This document shows, one piece after another, positions 21,607-31,955 of a stretch of DNA of 64,000 bases. The notes beneath the pieces were generated by a model, which was not told the DNA's origin, searched no databases, and worked only from the letters and a program-made list of their open reading frames with translations. The DNA lies in the NCBI GenBank assembly GCA_029817715.1, contig JARUPY010000607.1:4154001-4218000 (forward strand), in the 5' to 3' direction. The DNA is from Melastoma dodecandrum (lineage: Eukaryota; Streptophyta; Magnoliopsida; Myrtales; Melastomataceae). The first letter of the stretch is position 1; each line of letters begins with the position of its first letter. Both the position numbers and the translations under genes were made by a program.

Positions 21607-21663
21607 TGCCACAATCAAAATGCTGGGTGAGTCTTTGCCACAATCAAAATGCTGGGTGAGTCT
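21607..21663 (+). repeat. Two-copy 29-bp tandem duplication in 3' flank
   Basis: TGCCACAATCAAAATGCTGG followed by GTGAGTCT occurs twice with a period of 29 bases and almost no divergence. It lies about 170 bases after the HAD stop codon, probably within the 3' UTR. Confidence 0.85.
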
Positions 21664-22979
21664 CCCTTTTTAATTGTTCGATGGATTTTTCTTTATTTTG
21701 TTTTCTTCTCTTTTAGGGGGTCCAAATAGGTGGTTTTTATATATTTTTAAGTCACAAATACACACCCAAGTTTTATGAGGAATGTTTGGCGAAAATTTAA
21801 CCAATTAGAATCCTTTCCACTTTTCTATCTTAAGAATATGATTAGTTCTTTATCGACCGTTTGTTAAAATAAATTATTATAATATATAATTTATTGTTTA
21901 ATGGGATTTAATATATCTTACCCAGTGTTCCTTCATCTTCATTTTTATTTGCTATGTTTTAAACACTTCTTCAGTTATTTGAATATATTACCTTACTAAT
22001 GTTAGGTGATACTCATCCATGTTTTTCCCATTTATCTTTGTATTTTAGGTGATATTTGTGCATCTTTATATTTATTGTGGTCTTGTATTTGGAATACTTG
22101 GAGTTTCCAACTACTGGTTTGATATAAACCCCTTATAATTCTATATAATTAATAAATTTGATGGAAGGCTTTCGTAGTAGTTTTAATATCCCCTCATGGT
22201 AGGACTACTCTAGTTCTATAACAACTTCTCCCATGACTCCAACTTCTCCCATGACTCAACCATCGGAAAATATTCCTTCAGTCTATTACTTTAGATGATT
22301 CTCCCTCTTTTAGAATTTCTTCGGCCTCTGACCTAGAATATTTATATGAATAAACCATTCCACTGAATGAGATCCTAATAAGATCCCAAACACTAAATTG
22401 TCACTACTTAATCCATATTCTGCTTTTACAAAGCCATCAGGACTGTTGACGGCGAAAATCGTAACACGTCGCGATATCGACGCGACGAATGCATGTGGTT
22501 CAAAGTAAATGAAGAAGAGACACAAAATGAGAAACAAAGCATTCCATTGACAATACCTGGGCGTACAACACTTGGACGGAATAAAAGATAAGAGAAAAGG
22601 AAGACAATCGAAATGCCCTTTGTGGGTACAAGTGATTGTTTGTTGTGTTACAATTGACCAGGGACGACTTACTTATAGACATTAACTTAAACAACTATCG
22701 TCTTAAACACATTTAAAAACATGTTTACTACACTTAAAATTGCCATCCTAGAGTCCATGACAACGTCAAAGTCTCCTGCACGTCAACGTCAAAGTGCTTC
22801 TACGGCAGCAACAACTGCTGCGACGACACCCATCGATTGCACTTGCTTTTACACCAGCCGTCGATGGAGATGTTTCTACGCCAGCCGTCGATGCTGTCTA
22901 GGATGTCCATCGACGAACCATAGAATTCTCCATCATTGATGACGTTTCTCTAGGCTTGCCGTTACACATGGTCTCGTCG
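21664..22979. other. A/T-rich intergenic region
   Basis: After the HAD 3' flank the sequence is A/T-rich without a recognised gene. 22830-22890 contains two near-identical copies of CCAGCCGTCGATG separated by about 34 bases, in a CGTCGA-rich block. The stretch may be another degraded repeat; I could not identify it. Confidence 0.4.
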
Positions 22980-24012
22980 ATGTTAGGCTTGGCCTTGACC
23001 AAAATGTCGTTTTACCTTGTAAACAAGGACCAATCATACAGTTCATGACATTGATTAAACAACAATCCTTAGCCGTACTTGAATATATTTAGGCTAATAA
23101 GTTTAGCCAACATCAGATTTATGCCACCTAGACTGAACAATTTGTGATGCTACAATTGACTGTTGAACTCCCTCGACAATGACATAGCAAAGGCTACACG
23201 CATTTGCACTTTGGTGCTATTAGACTTGCCTTGAGGATGTAAAACACCGCCTGTGTTTGCTAGAATTGCCTTATTGGACAGAAGATTTTTAGACTATTAA
23301 CATGCATGTATTGGGACTATTGAGACTACTCTAAATGTTGGAACGGTCTTCGTGACCTTATATCTTAACTTTTGCACGTCTCTTCAAGACCCCAGGCTGT
23401 TAAGTGCCTTGCAGGTACAAGTCCAAATAATTGGACCCCGACAAGTCTCGGATTCAATAGAAGCAACTCTCCACTCCATTACCAGGTGCCATATAGTGTG
23501 CAGAATCATGCCATAGACTTGAATGTCCCTAATACATCTGGAGATGCTCTATTGATCATCGCAAACCTTCATCATGCGAGTACTCGTACTTGCATACGTA
23601 TCCCCAGACAATTCAAGGGAAGAACTATTGAAACTATTGCCGGAGAAATGGGTTGCAAATTATGAGAAGTCACACCAATGCTCCAGACCCATTCAGACCA
23701 CCAATTCAAAAATGGTCAAGAAGTGTGACAGATCAGTTGAAATTATTAACTCTAAGAAATTAGAGTTATATGTTTTATTTACGAACCTAAATTAGTGTTA
23801 GACACCTGATATTTATAGGATCATGTAGTTAGTTTACATGTTATTTTCATTTTGGTCATTTTGCTTGGATACTTTCGTACTTGGGATGTTCTTTGTAGAA
23901 AAAGGGGTCGATACGACACGAAATCCACATCGAGGAAGACATCTTGAAGGAGGAGTGACAAGAAGGTAGATGGTAGAGTTGCCGAGAGGGAAGCTGGTGG
24001 ACAAGAAGAGTC

Positions 24013-24128
24013 GTGTGACCACACGAGGATTCGGTGTGGCCACACGAGGATTTGGTGTGGCCACACGAGTGCATCGAATTTGGACATAAAGGTCCGTGTG
24101 GCCACACAAGGATCTGGTGTGGCCACAT
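24013..24128. repeat. Array of GTGTGGCCACAC palindromes
   Basis: The 12-bp palindrome GTGTGGCCACAC (or a one-base variant) occurs at 24013, 24034, 24055, 24096 and 24117. Spacing is 21, 21, 41 and 21 bases, roughly two helical turns or twice that. The units are followed by GAGGATTYG. It lies about 65-180 bases upstream of the LTR TATA box. Confidence 0.9.
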
Positions 24129-24192
24129 GGTGCGAGAAGATATTTTTAAATATTTCCAAATCTATTTGGAATTTTGGGAAGATTTACCCTAG

Positions 24193-24200
24193 ATATAAAA
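24193..24200 (+). promoter_or_regulatory. TATA box of the solo LTR
   Basis: TATAAAAG within CTAGATATAAAAGGG, followed about 30 bases downstream by GAGTTTTAGAGAGACGGGAGG, a plausible transcript start region. Confidence 0.7.
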
Positions 24201-26214
24201 GGGTTTAAATCGTGAGTTTTAGAGAGACGGGAGGCTGCTAGATGACGGCCGAAAGCGGAGAGATTGGAGAAGACGATGGAGATTTTCTTTTCTTTTCTTT
24301 TCATGTTTTGCTTCTCGACTAATATGTGGAACTAAACTCTTTATTTAGGACGGTGATGAACCGATTCGTGTAGTTGATTGTCTAAACTCTTTTCGAAATC
24401 AATTCAAGAAATTTTACGTTTGCTTATGTTCTCTTGTGCTTAATGCTTGCATATCGGATTGATCGCCAATTTGTTTGATTTCTTATCCTTTAGTGGACCC
24501 AAGAGATGGGCTTAGGATTAAAAGAGGGAGAATATAACTTAGATTAAGCCCGAGAGATCAGGTTAACTCAGAGGAGTATAGAGATATACGCTCGTAGGTA
24601 ATCAAGACAATAATTGGCACTTAAAGAATTATAGTTGCTTGTACATCACTATAGAGATATAGGTTTGCGGGTAATTTATAATTCACCGTTACAAACTCGA
24701 GAGAGGTCTAACGAGCTATAAGAATTATGGTTAGTAAACATGAAACCGAGGGAATTAAGGAAGAGAGAGTGCGTATAGTTCACGAACAATAGGGGATTCA
24801 TAGTCCTTGTTTTTCATCCATTGATTTATTCCATACTTGCTTTTGTTTAGTTGCTATTTTCATTCTTGCATTAAAACTTTGAAACAATTAAAACTCTACT
24901 GACTAAATTGAAACTTGTTAAGTCGATAATCAATAAAATATTTTGAACATTCTTCGTGGGACGATACTCTTTGTCATCATTTTACTACTTGTTTGACTCG
25001 TATACTTGCGTGTGCGCTTCAGCGAACAAAATCAGTTTTGACCACTTTGCAGAAAGGAAAACCACAGTACATCATCCATGTTTCCAACCATGTTTATGAT
25101 GAATCTTGTCCATGCAGACACGAAAGATCCAATGTAGAAATACATCCAGTATTTTGATGGATAAGGATCCCCAATTTATTATTTTAAGGATCCAGAATCA
25201 GGACATTGTTTCCTTGATCAGTTTCAGTGTGATGAAGACAGTGAATGTAGAAATGTCTCGGATGATGATGATGATTATTCCTCACGATGCAGGAAAAGAA
25301 AAATGAAAAAACTTATTCTCTAGTATTCCATAGATATTTGGATAATGACCCATCAGTTGGACCCCTTGGAGAAGATTTTGGGAAATGTCAATACATAATG
25401 GATTATTATATTCTTCAAAAGAAAGAATTTTCTGCTCTAAAGAAAACAGTTACTCCACCTCCACTACCATGTTACAAGCCAATTCTCAAATAGAAAAAGA
25501 AGAATGAGCAAAAACCATCTATTCTTTCAATTCTAGAGAAAATTATTACTCTAGTAGTTCCTCTTGTTACAACATATATGATGAAGCAGAAGATTTTCTT
25601 CTGTTGGGCCACATACAGTTGACAATGTTAAGTATACAGTGAAGCTTCTAATCCCAACTGGAATTGATGTTGCTGGTGCCACTAAAAAAATTAGCATAGC
25701 TGAAACTGTTTTAAATTGGAAAAGTGAAAATGCCTTGGCTCAGAATAAACTTCTCAAAGGAATTGACTACAAGATCTCTACTGTTCAATATCAGCTTACA
25801 AATATTGAAAGCATATTAGGACAATAGATTGGACTCATTCATCAAAAAACTCTAGAAGCAATATAGTCATTAGAAAGAAGAATTGAAAAGATTGAGAAAG
25901 GTACAACGAATCTCCAGTTTTGGAAAGATCCGCAAGAGGAAATAGCTAAGCTCAAGAGGCAAATAACTTTGATAAAAGGAGAATTTTTTGATTCTCCATC
26001 CTCTACAAGATCAGCACTTGCTAAACCGTATCTTTACATGGATCTTTTTTCCAGCCTTTTACCTCACAAGAATTATCCAGAATTTCTACCTGAAATCCCT
26101 CCATATGAAGCTTTTTATGTTAATAAAGATCAGAACAGAACATAGAAATGAAAAGGTTGGTTATCAATTACTAGCCATTAAATCAATTTTTACAAGATGA
26201 CAAGTTTACTTTAC

Positions 26215-26690
26215 CCAACAGAAATACCCTATTCTCAAGACTTACAAGAGCAAAGGTATTTTCCAACTTTCTTAAAGTAGAATTTTGGCGACTTGGTACT
26301 CATCCAGAAAACGGATGGAAACTCAAATTTTGTATTCCAAATTATCACTATCAACGGAAGATGCTACCATTTGGATTAAAGATAGCTCCCTCAGTATTTC
26401 AAAAGGCAATGATGAGAATTTTTCATCCTATTCTGAATCAAACATTGATTTATATTGATGATATTCTCCTCTTTAACCAGACTAATGGAGCATGCTGAGC
26501 TGCGTAAAAAATTCTCAAAATTGGTTAAAGCATATGGAATTATGCTTTCAGAATCTAAAGTAGAGTTAGTAAATACATCAATCCAATTTTTGGGAATGAA
26601 CATCACCAAAATTATGAGAAATGGGACAACATTGAACCGCATTCGATTTTTATGGTTAGACAACAATGGCATTTGATCAACCACTACAAT
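26215..26690 (+). pseudogene. Pararetroviral reverse transcriptase remnant
   Basis: Several frames must be changed to follow it. The palm segment around 26350-26480 carries an LPFGLK-type motif and the catalytic YIDD at 26451-26462, preceding an ILLF context typical of caulimovirids rather than gypsy (YVDD) elements. Stops and frameshifts occur before and after the motif. Downstream (26715-27032) a lysine-rich frame contains no recognisable domain. Confidence 0.72.
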
Positions 26691-27197
26691 CTATGGTTGC
26701 TCTTACGATGATAGATGGCTATTGCTCTCCGTAATCAATTTAAGAAGACCAAGAATCACAAGAAATCCTTCGAGTTAAATTATTTCAAGAAAATGGATTT
26801 GATTTCCTCCCCCACAGAAGAAGTGAAAGCAAGTTGGAATTTTGATGCACAGAGTTCATATCTAGTAAGCATCTTAATAATGAGATTCTTTCATCAAAGC
26901 AATGACCCAGAAAACCCACCAGGACCATCCACAAGCTCAAAATCACATCGAAGAAAAGAAAAAAAAGTTGATGGACAAACAAGGACAAATATTTTTTGGA
27001 CCACAAAGGACAAATGGACAAGTATACCTTAGAGGAATCTTTCAGCTTTAGTAAAAGTGATAAGGATAGCTCAACCACTACTTTTACTTTATCAGCTTTT
27101 TAAAAGTGATGTGATTGAACGCCTAGCGTGTTATGGTGTGACTTTTACTTTTTAGCACATGTTTGTAAGCGTCAATAATTGATGCATATGGAAGTCC

Positions 27198-27207
27198 TAT
27201 ATAAGGA
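27198..27207 (+). promoter_or_regulatory. Pararetroviral promoter TATA box
   Basis: CTATATAAGG followed by ACCCTCTGTCCAATG and an A-rich leader (GAAGCAAAAATCC). The same block is present inverted at 63801-63810, so it belongs to the virus-like element. Confidence 0.65.
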
Positions 27208-27351
27208 CCCTCTGTCCAATGTAAAGAGATATCAATCAATAGAAGCAAAAATCCTTACTGCAAACATTCTCATGGAGTTCTAAAACCTCGTTCTCCTCTT
27301 AGAAGCAATAAGGTGGTATACATTCAAAGATCATATCATCTTATTTTTTTA

Positions 27352-27356
27352 GTTTC
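27352..27356. other. Target-site duplication GTTTC, left copy
   Basis: GTTTC immediately precedes the TGTAATACC terminus of the outer Ogre and is repeated at 62547-62551 immediately after its GTACA terminus. The uninterrupted sequence TTTTAGTTTCTTTTATA, with one GTTTC, is present in inverted form at about 63641-63656. Confidence 0.92.
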
Positions 27357-29794
27357 TGTAATACCTCAAATTATCTTATGGGCTAGAAATCACTAATTTT
27401 AACCCATTAATAAGCCCGGCCAAAAAAAAATGTTTTAAGTCCATACACATTAGTTTATCTTTCATTTTGGGTTAACAAAAAGGCCAAAGCCCATCTTAAA
27501 CCCATTTTCAATTTTACGAAATTTATTTTAATTTTATACCTAACGTTATCATCTCACATATCTTGACCTTCCCTAATCCTCCCGTTAATCCAAGATTCCT
27601 TTTATTTTCTTTCTAAAAAAAAAGAAGAAAAGAAATAAAAAAAATCTCACACGACTTCTCCAATCAATCAACAATGATTTCGGGGATATTTATTTTCCTT
27701 TGATTTATTTGATTATGGGGACACCAGAATCAATCGACAATTTTATATTTGCTTTGATTCTACATAATCCTCCAATCAATCGATAATTCTCGATTTCCTT
27801 CCTTAATGAATTCTTTCCTAAAGGAGGAGGATTAGACAAACGTTAAAAGGAGACACACAGACACATCAAACATACGCTCCCACTTTCAGAGAGACACGCT
27901 CCCACTTTCAGATAGGCTCCACCCCTCAGAGATTTTCCAGCACTCCCTTCAGATGTTGGTTCCGTCCCCTCCATCCAGCGACCCCAAGGTAGGTCTAGCC
28001 ATGCCCACGGAGAAACCCCCATCGCCAGCTCAAACTCGATAGCCAAAACGACTGGAATTCGCCACTGCAACAACAAACGTGATGGTCGTCAATTCTTCTA
28101 GATAGAGCAGCGGCAACCAATGATGTCGTTTGGCTGGCGAAACCCGAATAAGAATAACAAACACTCCTTTTTTAGCCAAAACCCGAAAAATTACCTCCCA
28201 CAGCCACTTGGCCTTACGGGAGGTTTCTTTTGCTATTGATATTTTTCTTTTCATATGCAGGTCATGAAATTGAAGACAATGTTTTCAAAAATGGCTTTCA
28301 GCAGTGACGTCTCTAGAACCAGCGAATGGTATTTCCCTTTTCAGCCTCGATCGTCCAACGACGATCTCCTCAAATCCGGTGGACGGCAAATCCTCTCACT
28401 CTCCGCTTGACATACCGGCATAGACGTAGCCACAAAGGTACAATCCGATGTCTTCATATTTTGTCTAACTTCAATTGTTTTTGTCGTGCATGGTATTTTT
28501 TTAATTTTCGTTTGTTATTATATATATATATTATTTGTTATTTTTATATAATTACTATTATAATTTATTATCTTTTTTCACTTCACGTCCTTTTCAACGT
28601 TAATATTTTTAGTCGAGTTATTTTAATTATCAATTAAATCATTTTTCATATAATTTAATTCACTTTTTTTTATTATTTTTACTATTACTATCATTTTTTT
28701 AATCTCAATTTCGTAATTATTATTATTAAAAAAAAGTTAGATTCTGGAGGTTTTATTTTAACGCAATAATTTTTAACAATAATTATTTTTAATATATATT
28801 TTTTAATTTTCGATTAAACCAATTTTTTTTAAAATCAATTAATTTACTTTAAAAAACACAGAAACACAAGAACAACATGTAATTGATGACAGATTAAATT
28901 ATTGCTATTATTCATATTTTTCTAACCACTTATTTTTTTTGTATAAAAAATTTTAACGAAAACTCCAGGGAACCCGTGGTAGAGGCGTGTCACCAAAGCA
29001 GCCCCAAGTGACGAATTCAACACCAGTACAAGCCCCCCCTAGCCAGGCCTCAGGTACATGAGGGAGGTGCGGGCCTCCCGATTTTCTTTATTTCCACATG
29101 TAACGGGCCGTGAGCCCAAGTGCATAGGCCCACTATCACCATCCTTCCTCGCCTCCTTTGATCTTAATAATTGTCTGTTCTTGCCCGCATGCCTTAGGCC
29201 CATAGGTTTATGGTTGCATGTTGTTTGCTATCAACAAACATGAATTCGAGTCCAAAGCCCAAATCGGGTCCAACGCCCGTAAAACATTGACATGAGTCCG
29301 GAGTCATGCCCGGATCGGGTCCAACGCCCGTTAAACGAAAGAAAATCTTTTGGAGCAAATGCCACCTTTTCGCATGCTTAGATGTAAGAGTTAGTAATTA
29401 AGAATCCCCGAACCAACTGTTTTTCCGACTTAAACAGCTTTTAAAATAAGTCGGTGGTGACTCCGTATAGTTTACCTAGGTTAAACAGCAAGAACTTTTT
29501 TTTACGAAGCCATTTTGGATGAGGAACTGACGACGCGAGCCATTCCTGATTTCTCCCGAAAGTTCCTTCTTCGGATCATGCTCCACCTTTCGCCTGCGGC
29601 CTCTTAGGAAAATAAAGACGGTCGGCGAGGGCCCGAACAGGCCCGGTTAGGAACCCAGGGAGGGATCACTCAATTCCCTTCCGCGGCGTCCGACGCTCGA
29701 GTCGTGACGTCGACCGGTTGGGCCTTGGGGAGCGGGCCTGGATCCTCGAGTCGTTTGAAGCCACGCGCGTGCTAGGTCAGAAGGCACACGTACA
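27357..29794 (+). repeat. 5' LTR of outer Ogre (2438 bp)
   Basis: Begins TGTAATACCTCAAATTATC and ends GGCACACGTACA. It aligns by eye with 60130-62546 through most of its length. It has about 130 extra bases at 28440-28575 relative to the right LTR and lacks a segment corresponding to about 61435-61530. The region 28480-28960 is extremely A/T-rich. Confidence 0.93.
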
Positions 29795-29801
29795 TCCCGA
29801 A

Positions 29802-29820
29802 TGGCGACTCCGCTGGGGAC
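29802..29820 (+). other. Primer-binding site of outer Ogre
   Basis: TGGCGACTCCGCTGGGGAC, seven bases after the LTR end. The same sequence follows the inner element's LTR. Ogre elements use this type of site, complementary to tRNA-Arg (recalled). Confidence 0.85.
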
Positions 29821-30058
29821 TCTGCATGTGGATTCCTTTCGAACGCTCTTACATTTTTAATCCACACGCGGAGATGAGTTCTTGTTTGCGCATGTCTTTG
29901 CTTGGCTCGGTGCCCTTGGTCTACCCTCACGGTTGTGTTTGTTTACCGCTTACTAGGCGTGTCTAGGAGTGCCCGAACCCGGGGCTAGGAGTTTTAGGGG
30001 GGTCACCGAGAGGCCCAACCTGCTACTCTTTACGGTATGGTTTTTGGCCGGGGCCCCG

Positions 30059-30079
30059 CCTCCCTTAGTCCAAGGGAGG
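30059..30079 (+). other. Leader hairpin
   Basis: CCTCCCTTAGTCCAAGGGAGG folds into a perfect 8-bp stem with a 5-base loop. A variant with a 5-bp stem occurs at the equivalent place in the inner element (41616-41636). Both lie in the leader between PBS and ORF1. Confidence 0.6.
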
Positions 30080-30481
30080 TTTAGATTCCTTCATCCGAGT
30101 GTCTAGTATTGTTTGTCCATTACAGGTACCAGACGCCGCATATGCATTTGTTTGTTACTAAGTGACTGCTACTGTGCAGGGACAGGTCTTGTATGCGATA
30201 AATTGTAAGAACTAATTTTGTTCATTTTGCAGCGGTTTGGGTTGGTTGCAGGGGATTCCTTTACTCCCTTCCCTATTTCCCCTATTTACATTATTACATT
30301 CATTTGCATTCATTCTGCACGATTGTCTGTTGATCAATAATTAATGCATCAACACATCTATATTTGTTCAATGTCATTACTCTTCAAACGTAAATAACTC
30401 GCGTGCGAATTCACCTCATATTAGGATTTGGATTGGATTGTTGTTACAGTTGAATGACGTTCAAGCATGCAGGTTGACCTA

Positions 30482-31662
30482 ATGGAGTCAATAGTTCTAC
30501 ACAAAGGTGTTCCATCTACCGATTTGTTTCGACGATGGCTCGATGTGCTCAGACCCTCAGAACGGGAGTTCGTGTAACAAAAACTTGGAGGTCTCTTTCA
30601 CCTGATCTGCATGGAAGTCGACTGGTTCTTGCTTCAACATCTCGTCTCTCGCTGGGATCCCGAGAGCTATACCTTCAGATTTGGCACTTTGGAACTGGCG
30701 CCGACTTACGAAGAATATGGGGATCTATCTGCACTCTCTCCTCACTCGGGAATCCTCCCCCTACCCTACGACGACAAGCCAAGGAACTACATAGCTCGTC
30801 TTCTTCAAATCTCTCCAGCAGTTGTACCTAGCTTGTTTACCGTAGAAGGACACATCAACATCAACAGACTCTTCGAGTTGCGTAACACGCCGTATGAACC
30901 ACGCAGAGGAGATGGTCAAGGCTCAACGAGGGCATTTGTTCTCTTGTTCACAGGGACGATACTCTACCCGTACAGTGAAGCATTACTCAACAAGCGAACT
31001 GTCTATCTGACGAAAGCGATCCTTGAAGGAAGCCTTTTTCTTCCCAATTTGTTCGGCGAAACAAATTACAGCCTCACCCGGATCGTGCGCAGAGCTAGAG
31101 AATGTTTGCAAAATCACAAGTTCACATTCAGCCCGACACTACTCCAAGCATGGTTCTACATCCACATCGGCATCACCGGGGAATCATGCAGACGAGGACA
31201 GTTTCCAGATTTGCTCGACTGATATCAGAGCGCGCTCGGCTTCCGACTTGTAACTTTGCAGGGGTTCGAGCTCTTTTCCGCTCTCTAGATCCAGAGGACT
31301 TCTACCGGATGGCCAAATGGTTCGACGTGGACTGGGCAATCATAAGCTCATCAGATGGAGATTACATTCCGATCGTCGGGATCACCGGGACGTCCTACTA
31401 CTGTTCGGCGTGGGTCATGCACTAGTTCGGGGGAACTCCGCGGATCATAACAACACCAACTAAACCATTTGATCCGATCAACCTGGACAACTCACCACCA
31501 AGGGGCGTGATTCGACGAGCAACGGCACACCTCGCACGCGTGTGGATGACTCTCACAGAGAAAGAGTTCGAACCTTCCTCAAAATGTCAGAAGGACATCG
31601 ACGCCCAGTCAGCTCGTTTCCAGAGGAAGCGCCTCACTCCTTGGATCGCATTTGAAGACTGA
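30482..31662 (+). pseudogene. Ogre ORF1, plant-mobile-domain-like, outer copy
   Basis: Starts MESIVLHKGVPSTDLFRRWL. One in-frame stop occurs 31 codons in (FV-stop-QKLGG), then a long frame to 31222 with WDPESYTFRFGTLELAPTYEEYGDL, then frame changes, ending at TGA 31660-31662. The pattern of an LLQxLVxRWDPxxxxFxF block followed by a P-T-x-E-(D/E)-x-x-x-L block resembles the plant mobile domain (PMD, aminotransferase-like). Ogre elements are known to have an extra ORF upstream of gag; its function is unknown. It matches 42038-43186 over its length. Confidence 0.75.
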
Positions 31663-31955
31663 TTCTATCATAATGGGCTTGAAGGCCCATTTCATCTTTT
31701 ATTCGTTAAACTTTTTAGTACTATTTGTAATAAACTTCAGCTTAGATATCATTTCGCTAACTTGCTTTCTCTCTCTTGGATTGAGTTCATTGTAACGACG
31801 ATCCAATCCTTGCATTAGACATGATCATGCATCATTACATATCATGCATCCAATGTATAACATTACTCGATGCTGATTCAACTCTTTGACTCCAAGGTAC
31901 CAAAATTAATCTCCCGAGGACACGTCCGTTCGAGCTGCGAAGCCGGACGATACGC

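Larger units (their letters stand above)
23796..25028 (+). mobile_element. Solo LTR of a Ty3/gypsy element (1233 bp)
   Basis: Starts TGTTAGACACC and ends CTTCAGCGAACA; the ends are short inverted repeats (TGTT/AACA). It is flanked by AAATTAG on the left and AAATCAG on the right, both flush with the termini, which looks like a slightly diverged duplication. The final part (CGTGGGACGATACTC, CTTGCGTGTGCGC) is typical of LTR ends that precede a TGGCGCCG-type PBS in gypsy elements, but no PBS or internal region follows; pararetroviral sequence resumes at once. It carries a TATA box and a palindrome array. Confidence 0.78.
22980..27356 (+). mobile_element. Endogenous pararetrovirus copy 1, left part, decayed
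   Basis: Plus-strand caulimovirid-like sequence riddled with stops. The order is a movement-protein/coat-like stretch (about 22980-23795, weak), an unassigned acidic, cysteine/histidine-poor region (25040-26000), a polymerase with RT (about 26215-26690), then a non-coding region with TATA box (27000-27356) resembling a pararetroviral pregenomic promoter. It is interrupted by a solo LTR (23796-25028) and ends at the Ogre target site GTTTC (27352-27356), continuing at 62547. The left border is uncertain. Being integrated and broken, it is a genomic fossil. Confidence 0.7.

Noticed and set aside
24013..24128. Possible CRISPR-like array
   Set aside because: Too few units, 9-bp and 29-bp spacers that are themselves similar, and a plant nuclear LTR context.
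23834..24159. Three overlapping minus-strand ORFs with repeated CGHT/VATP units
   Set aside because: Translation of the palindrome array in the solo LTR; all three frames open because the period is a multiple of three.
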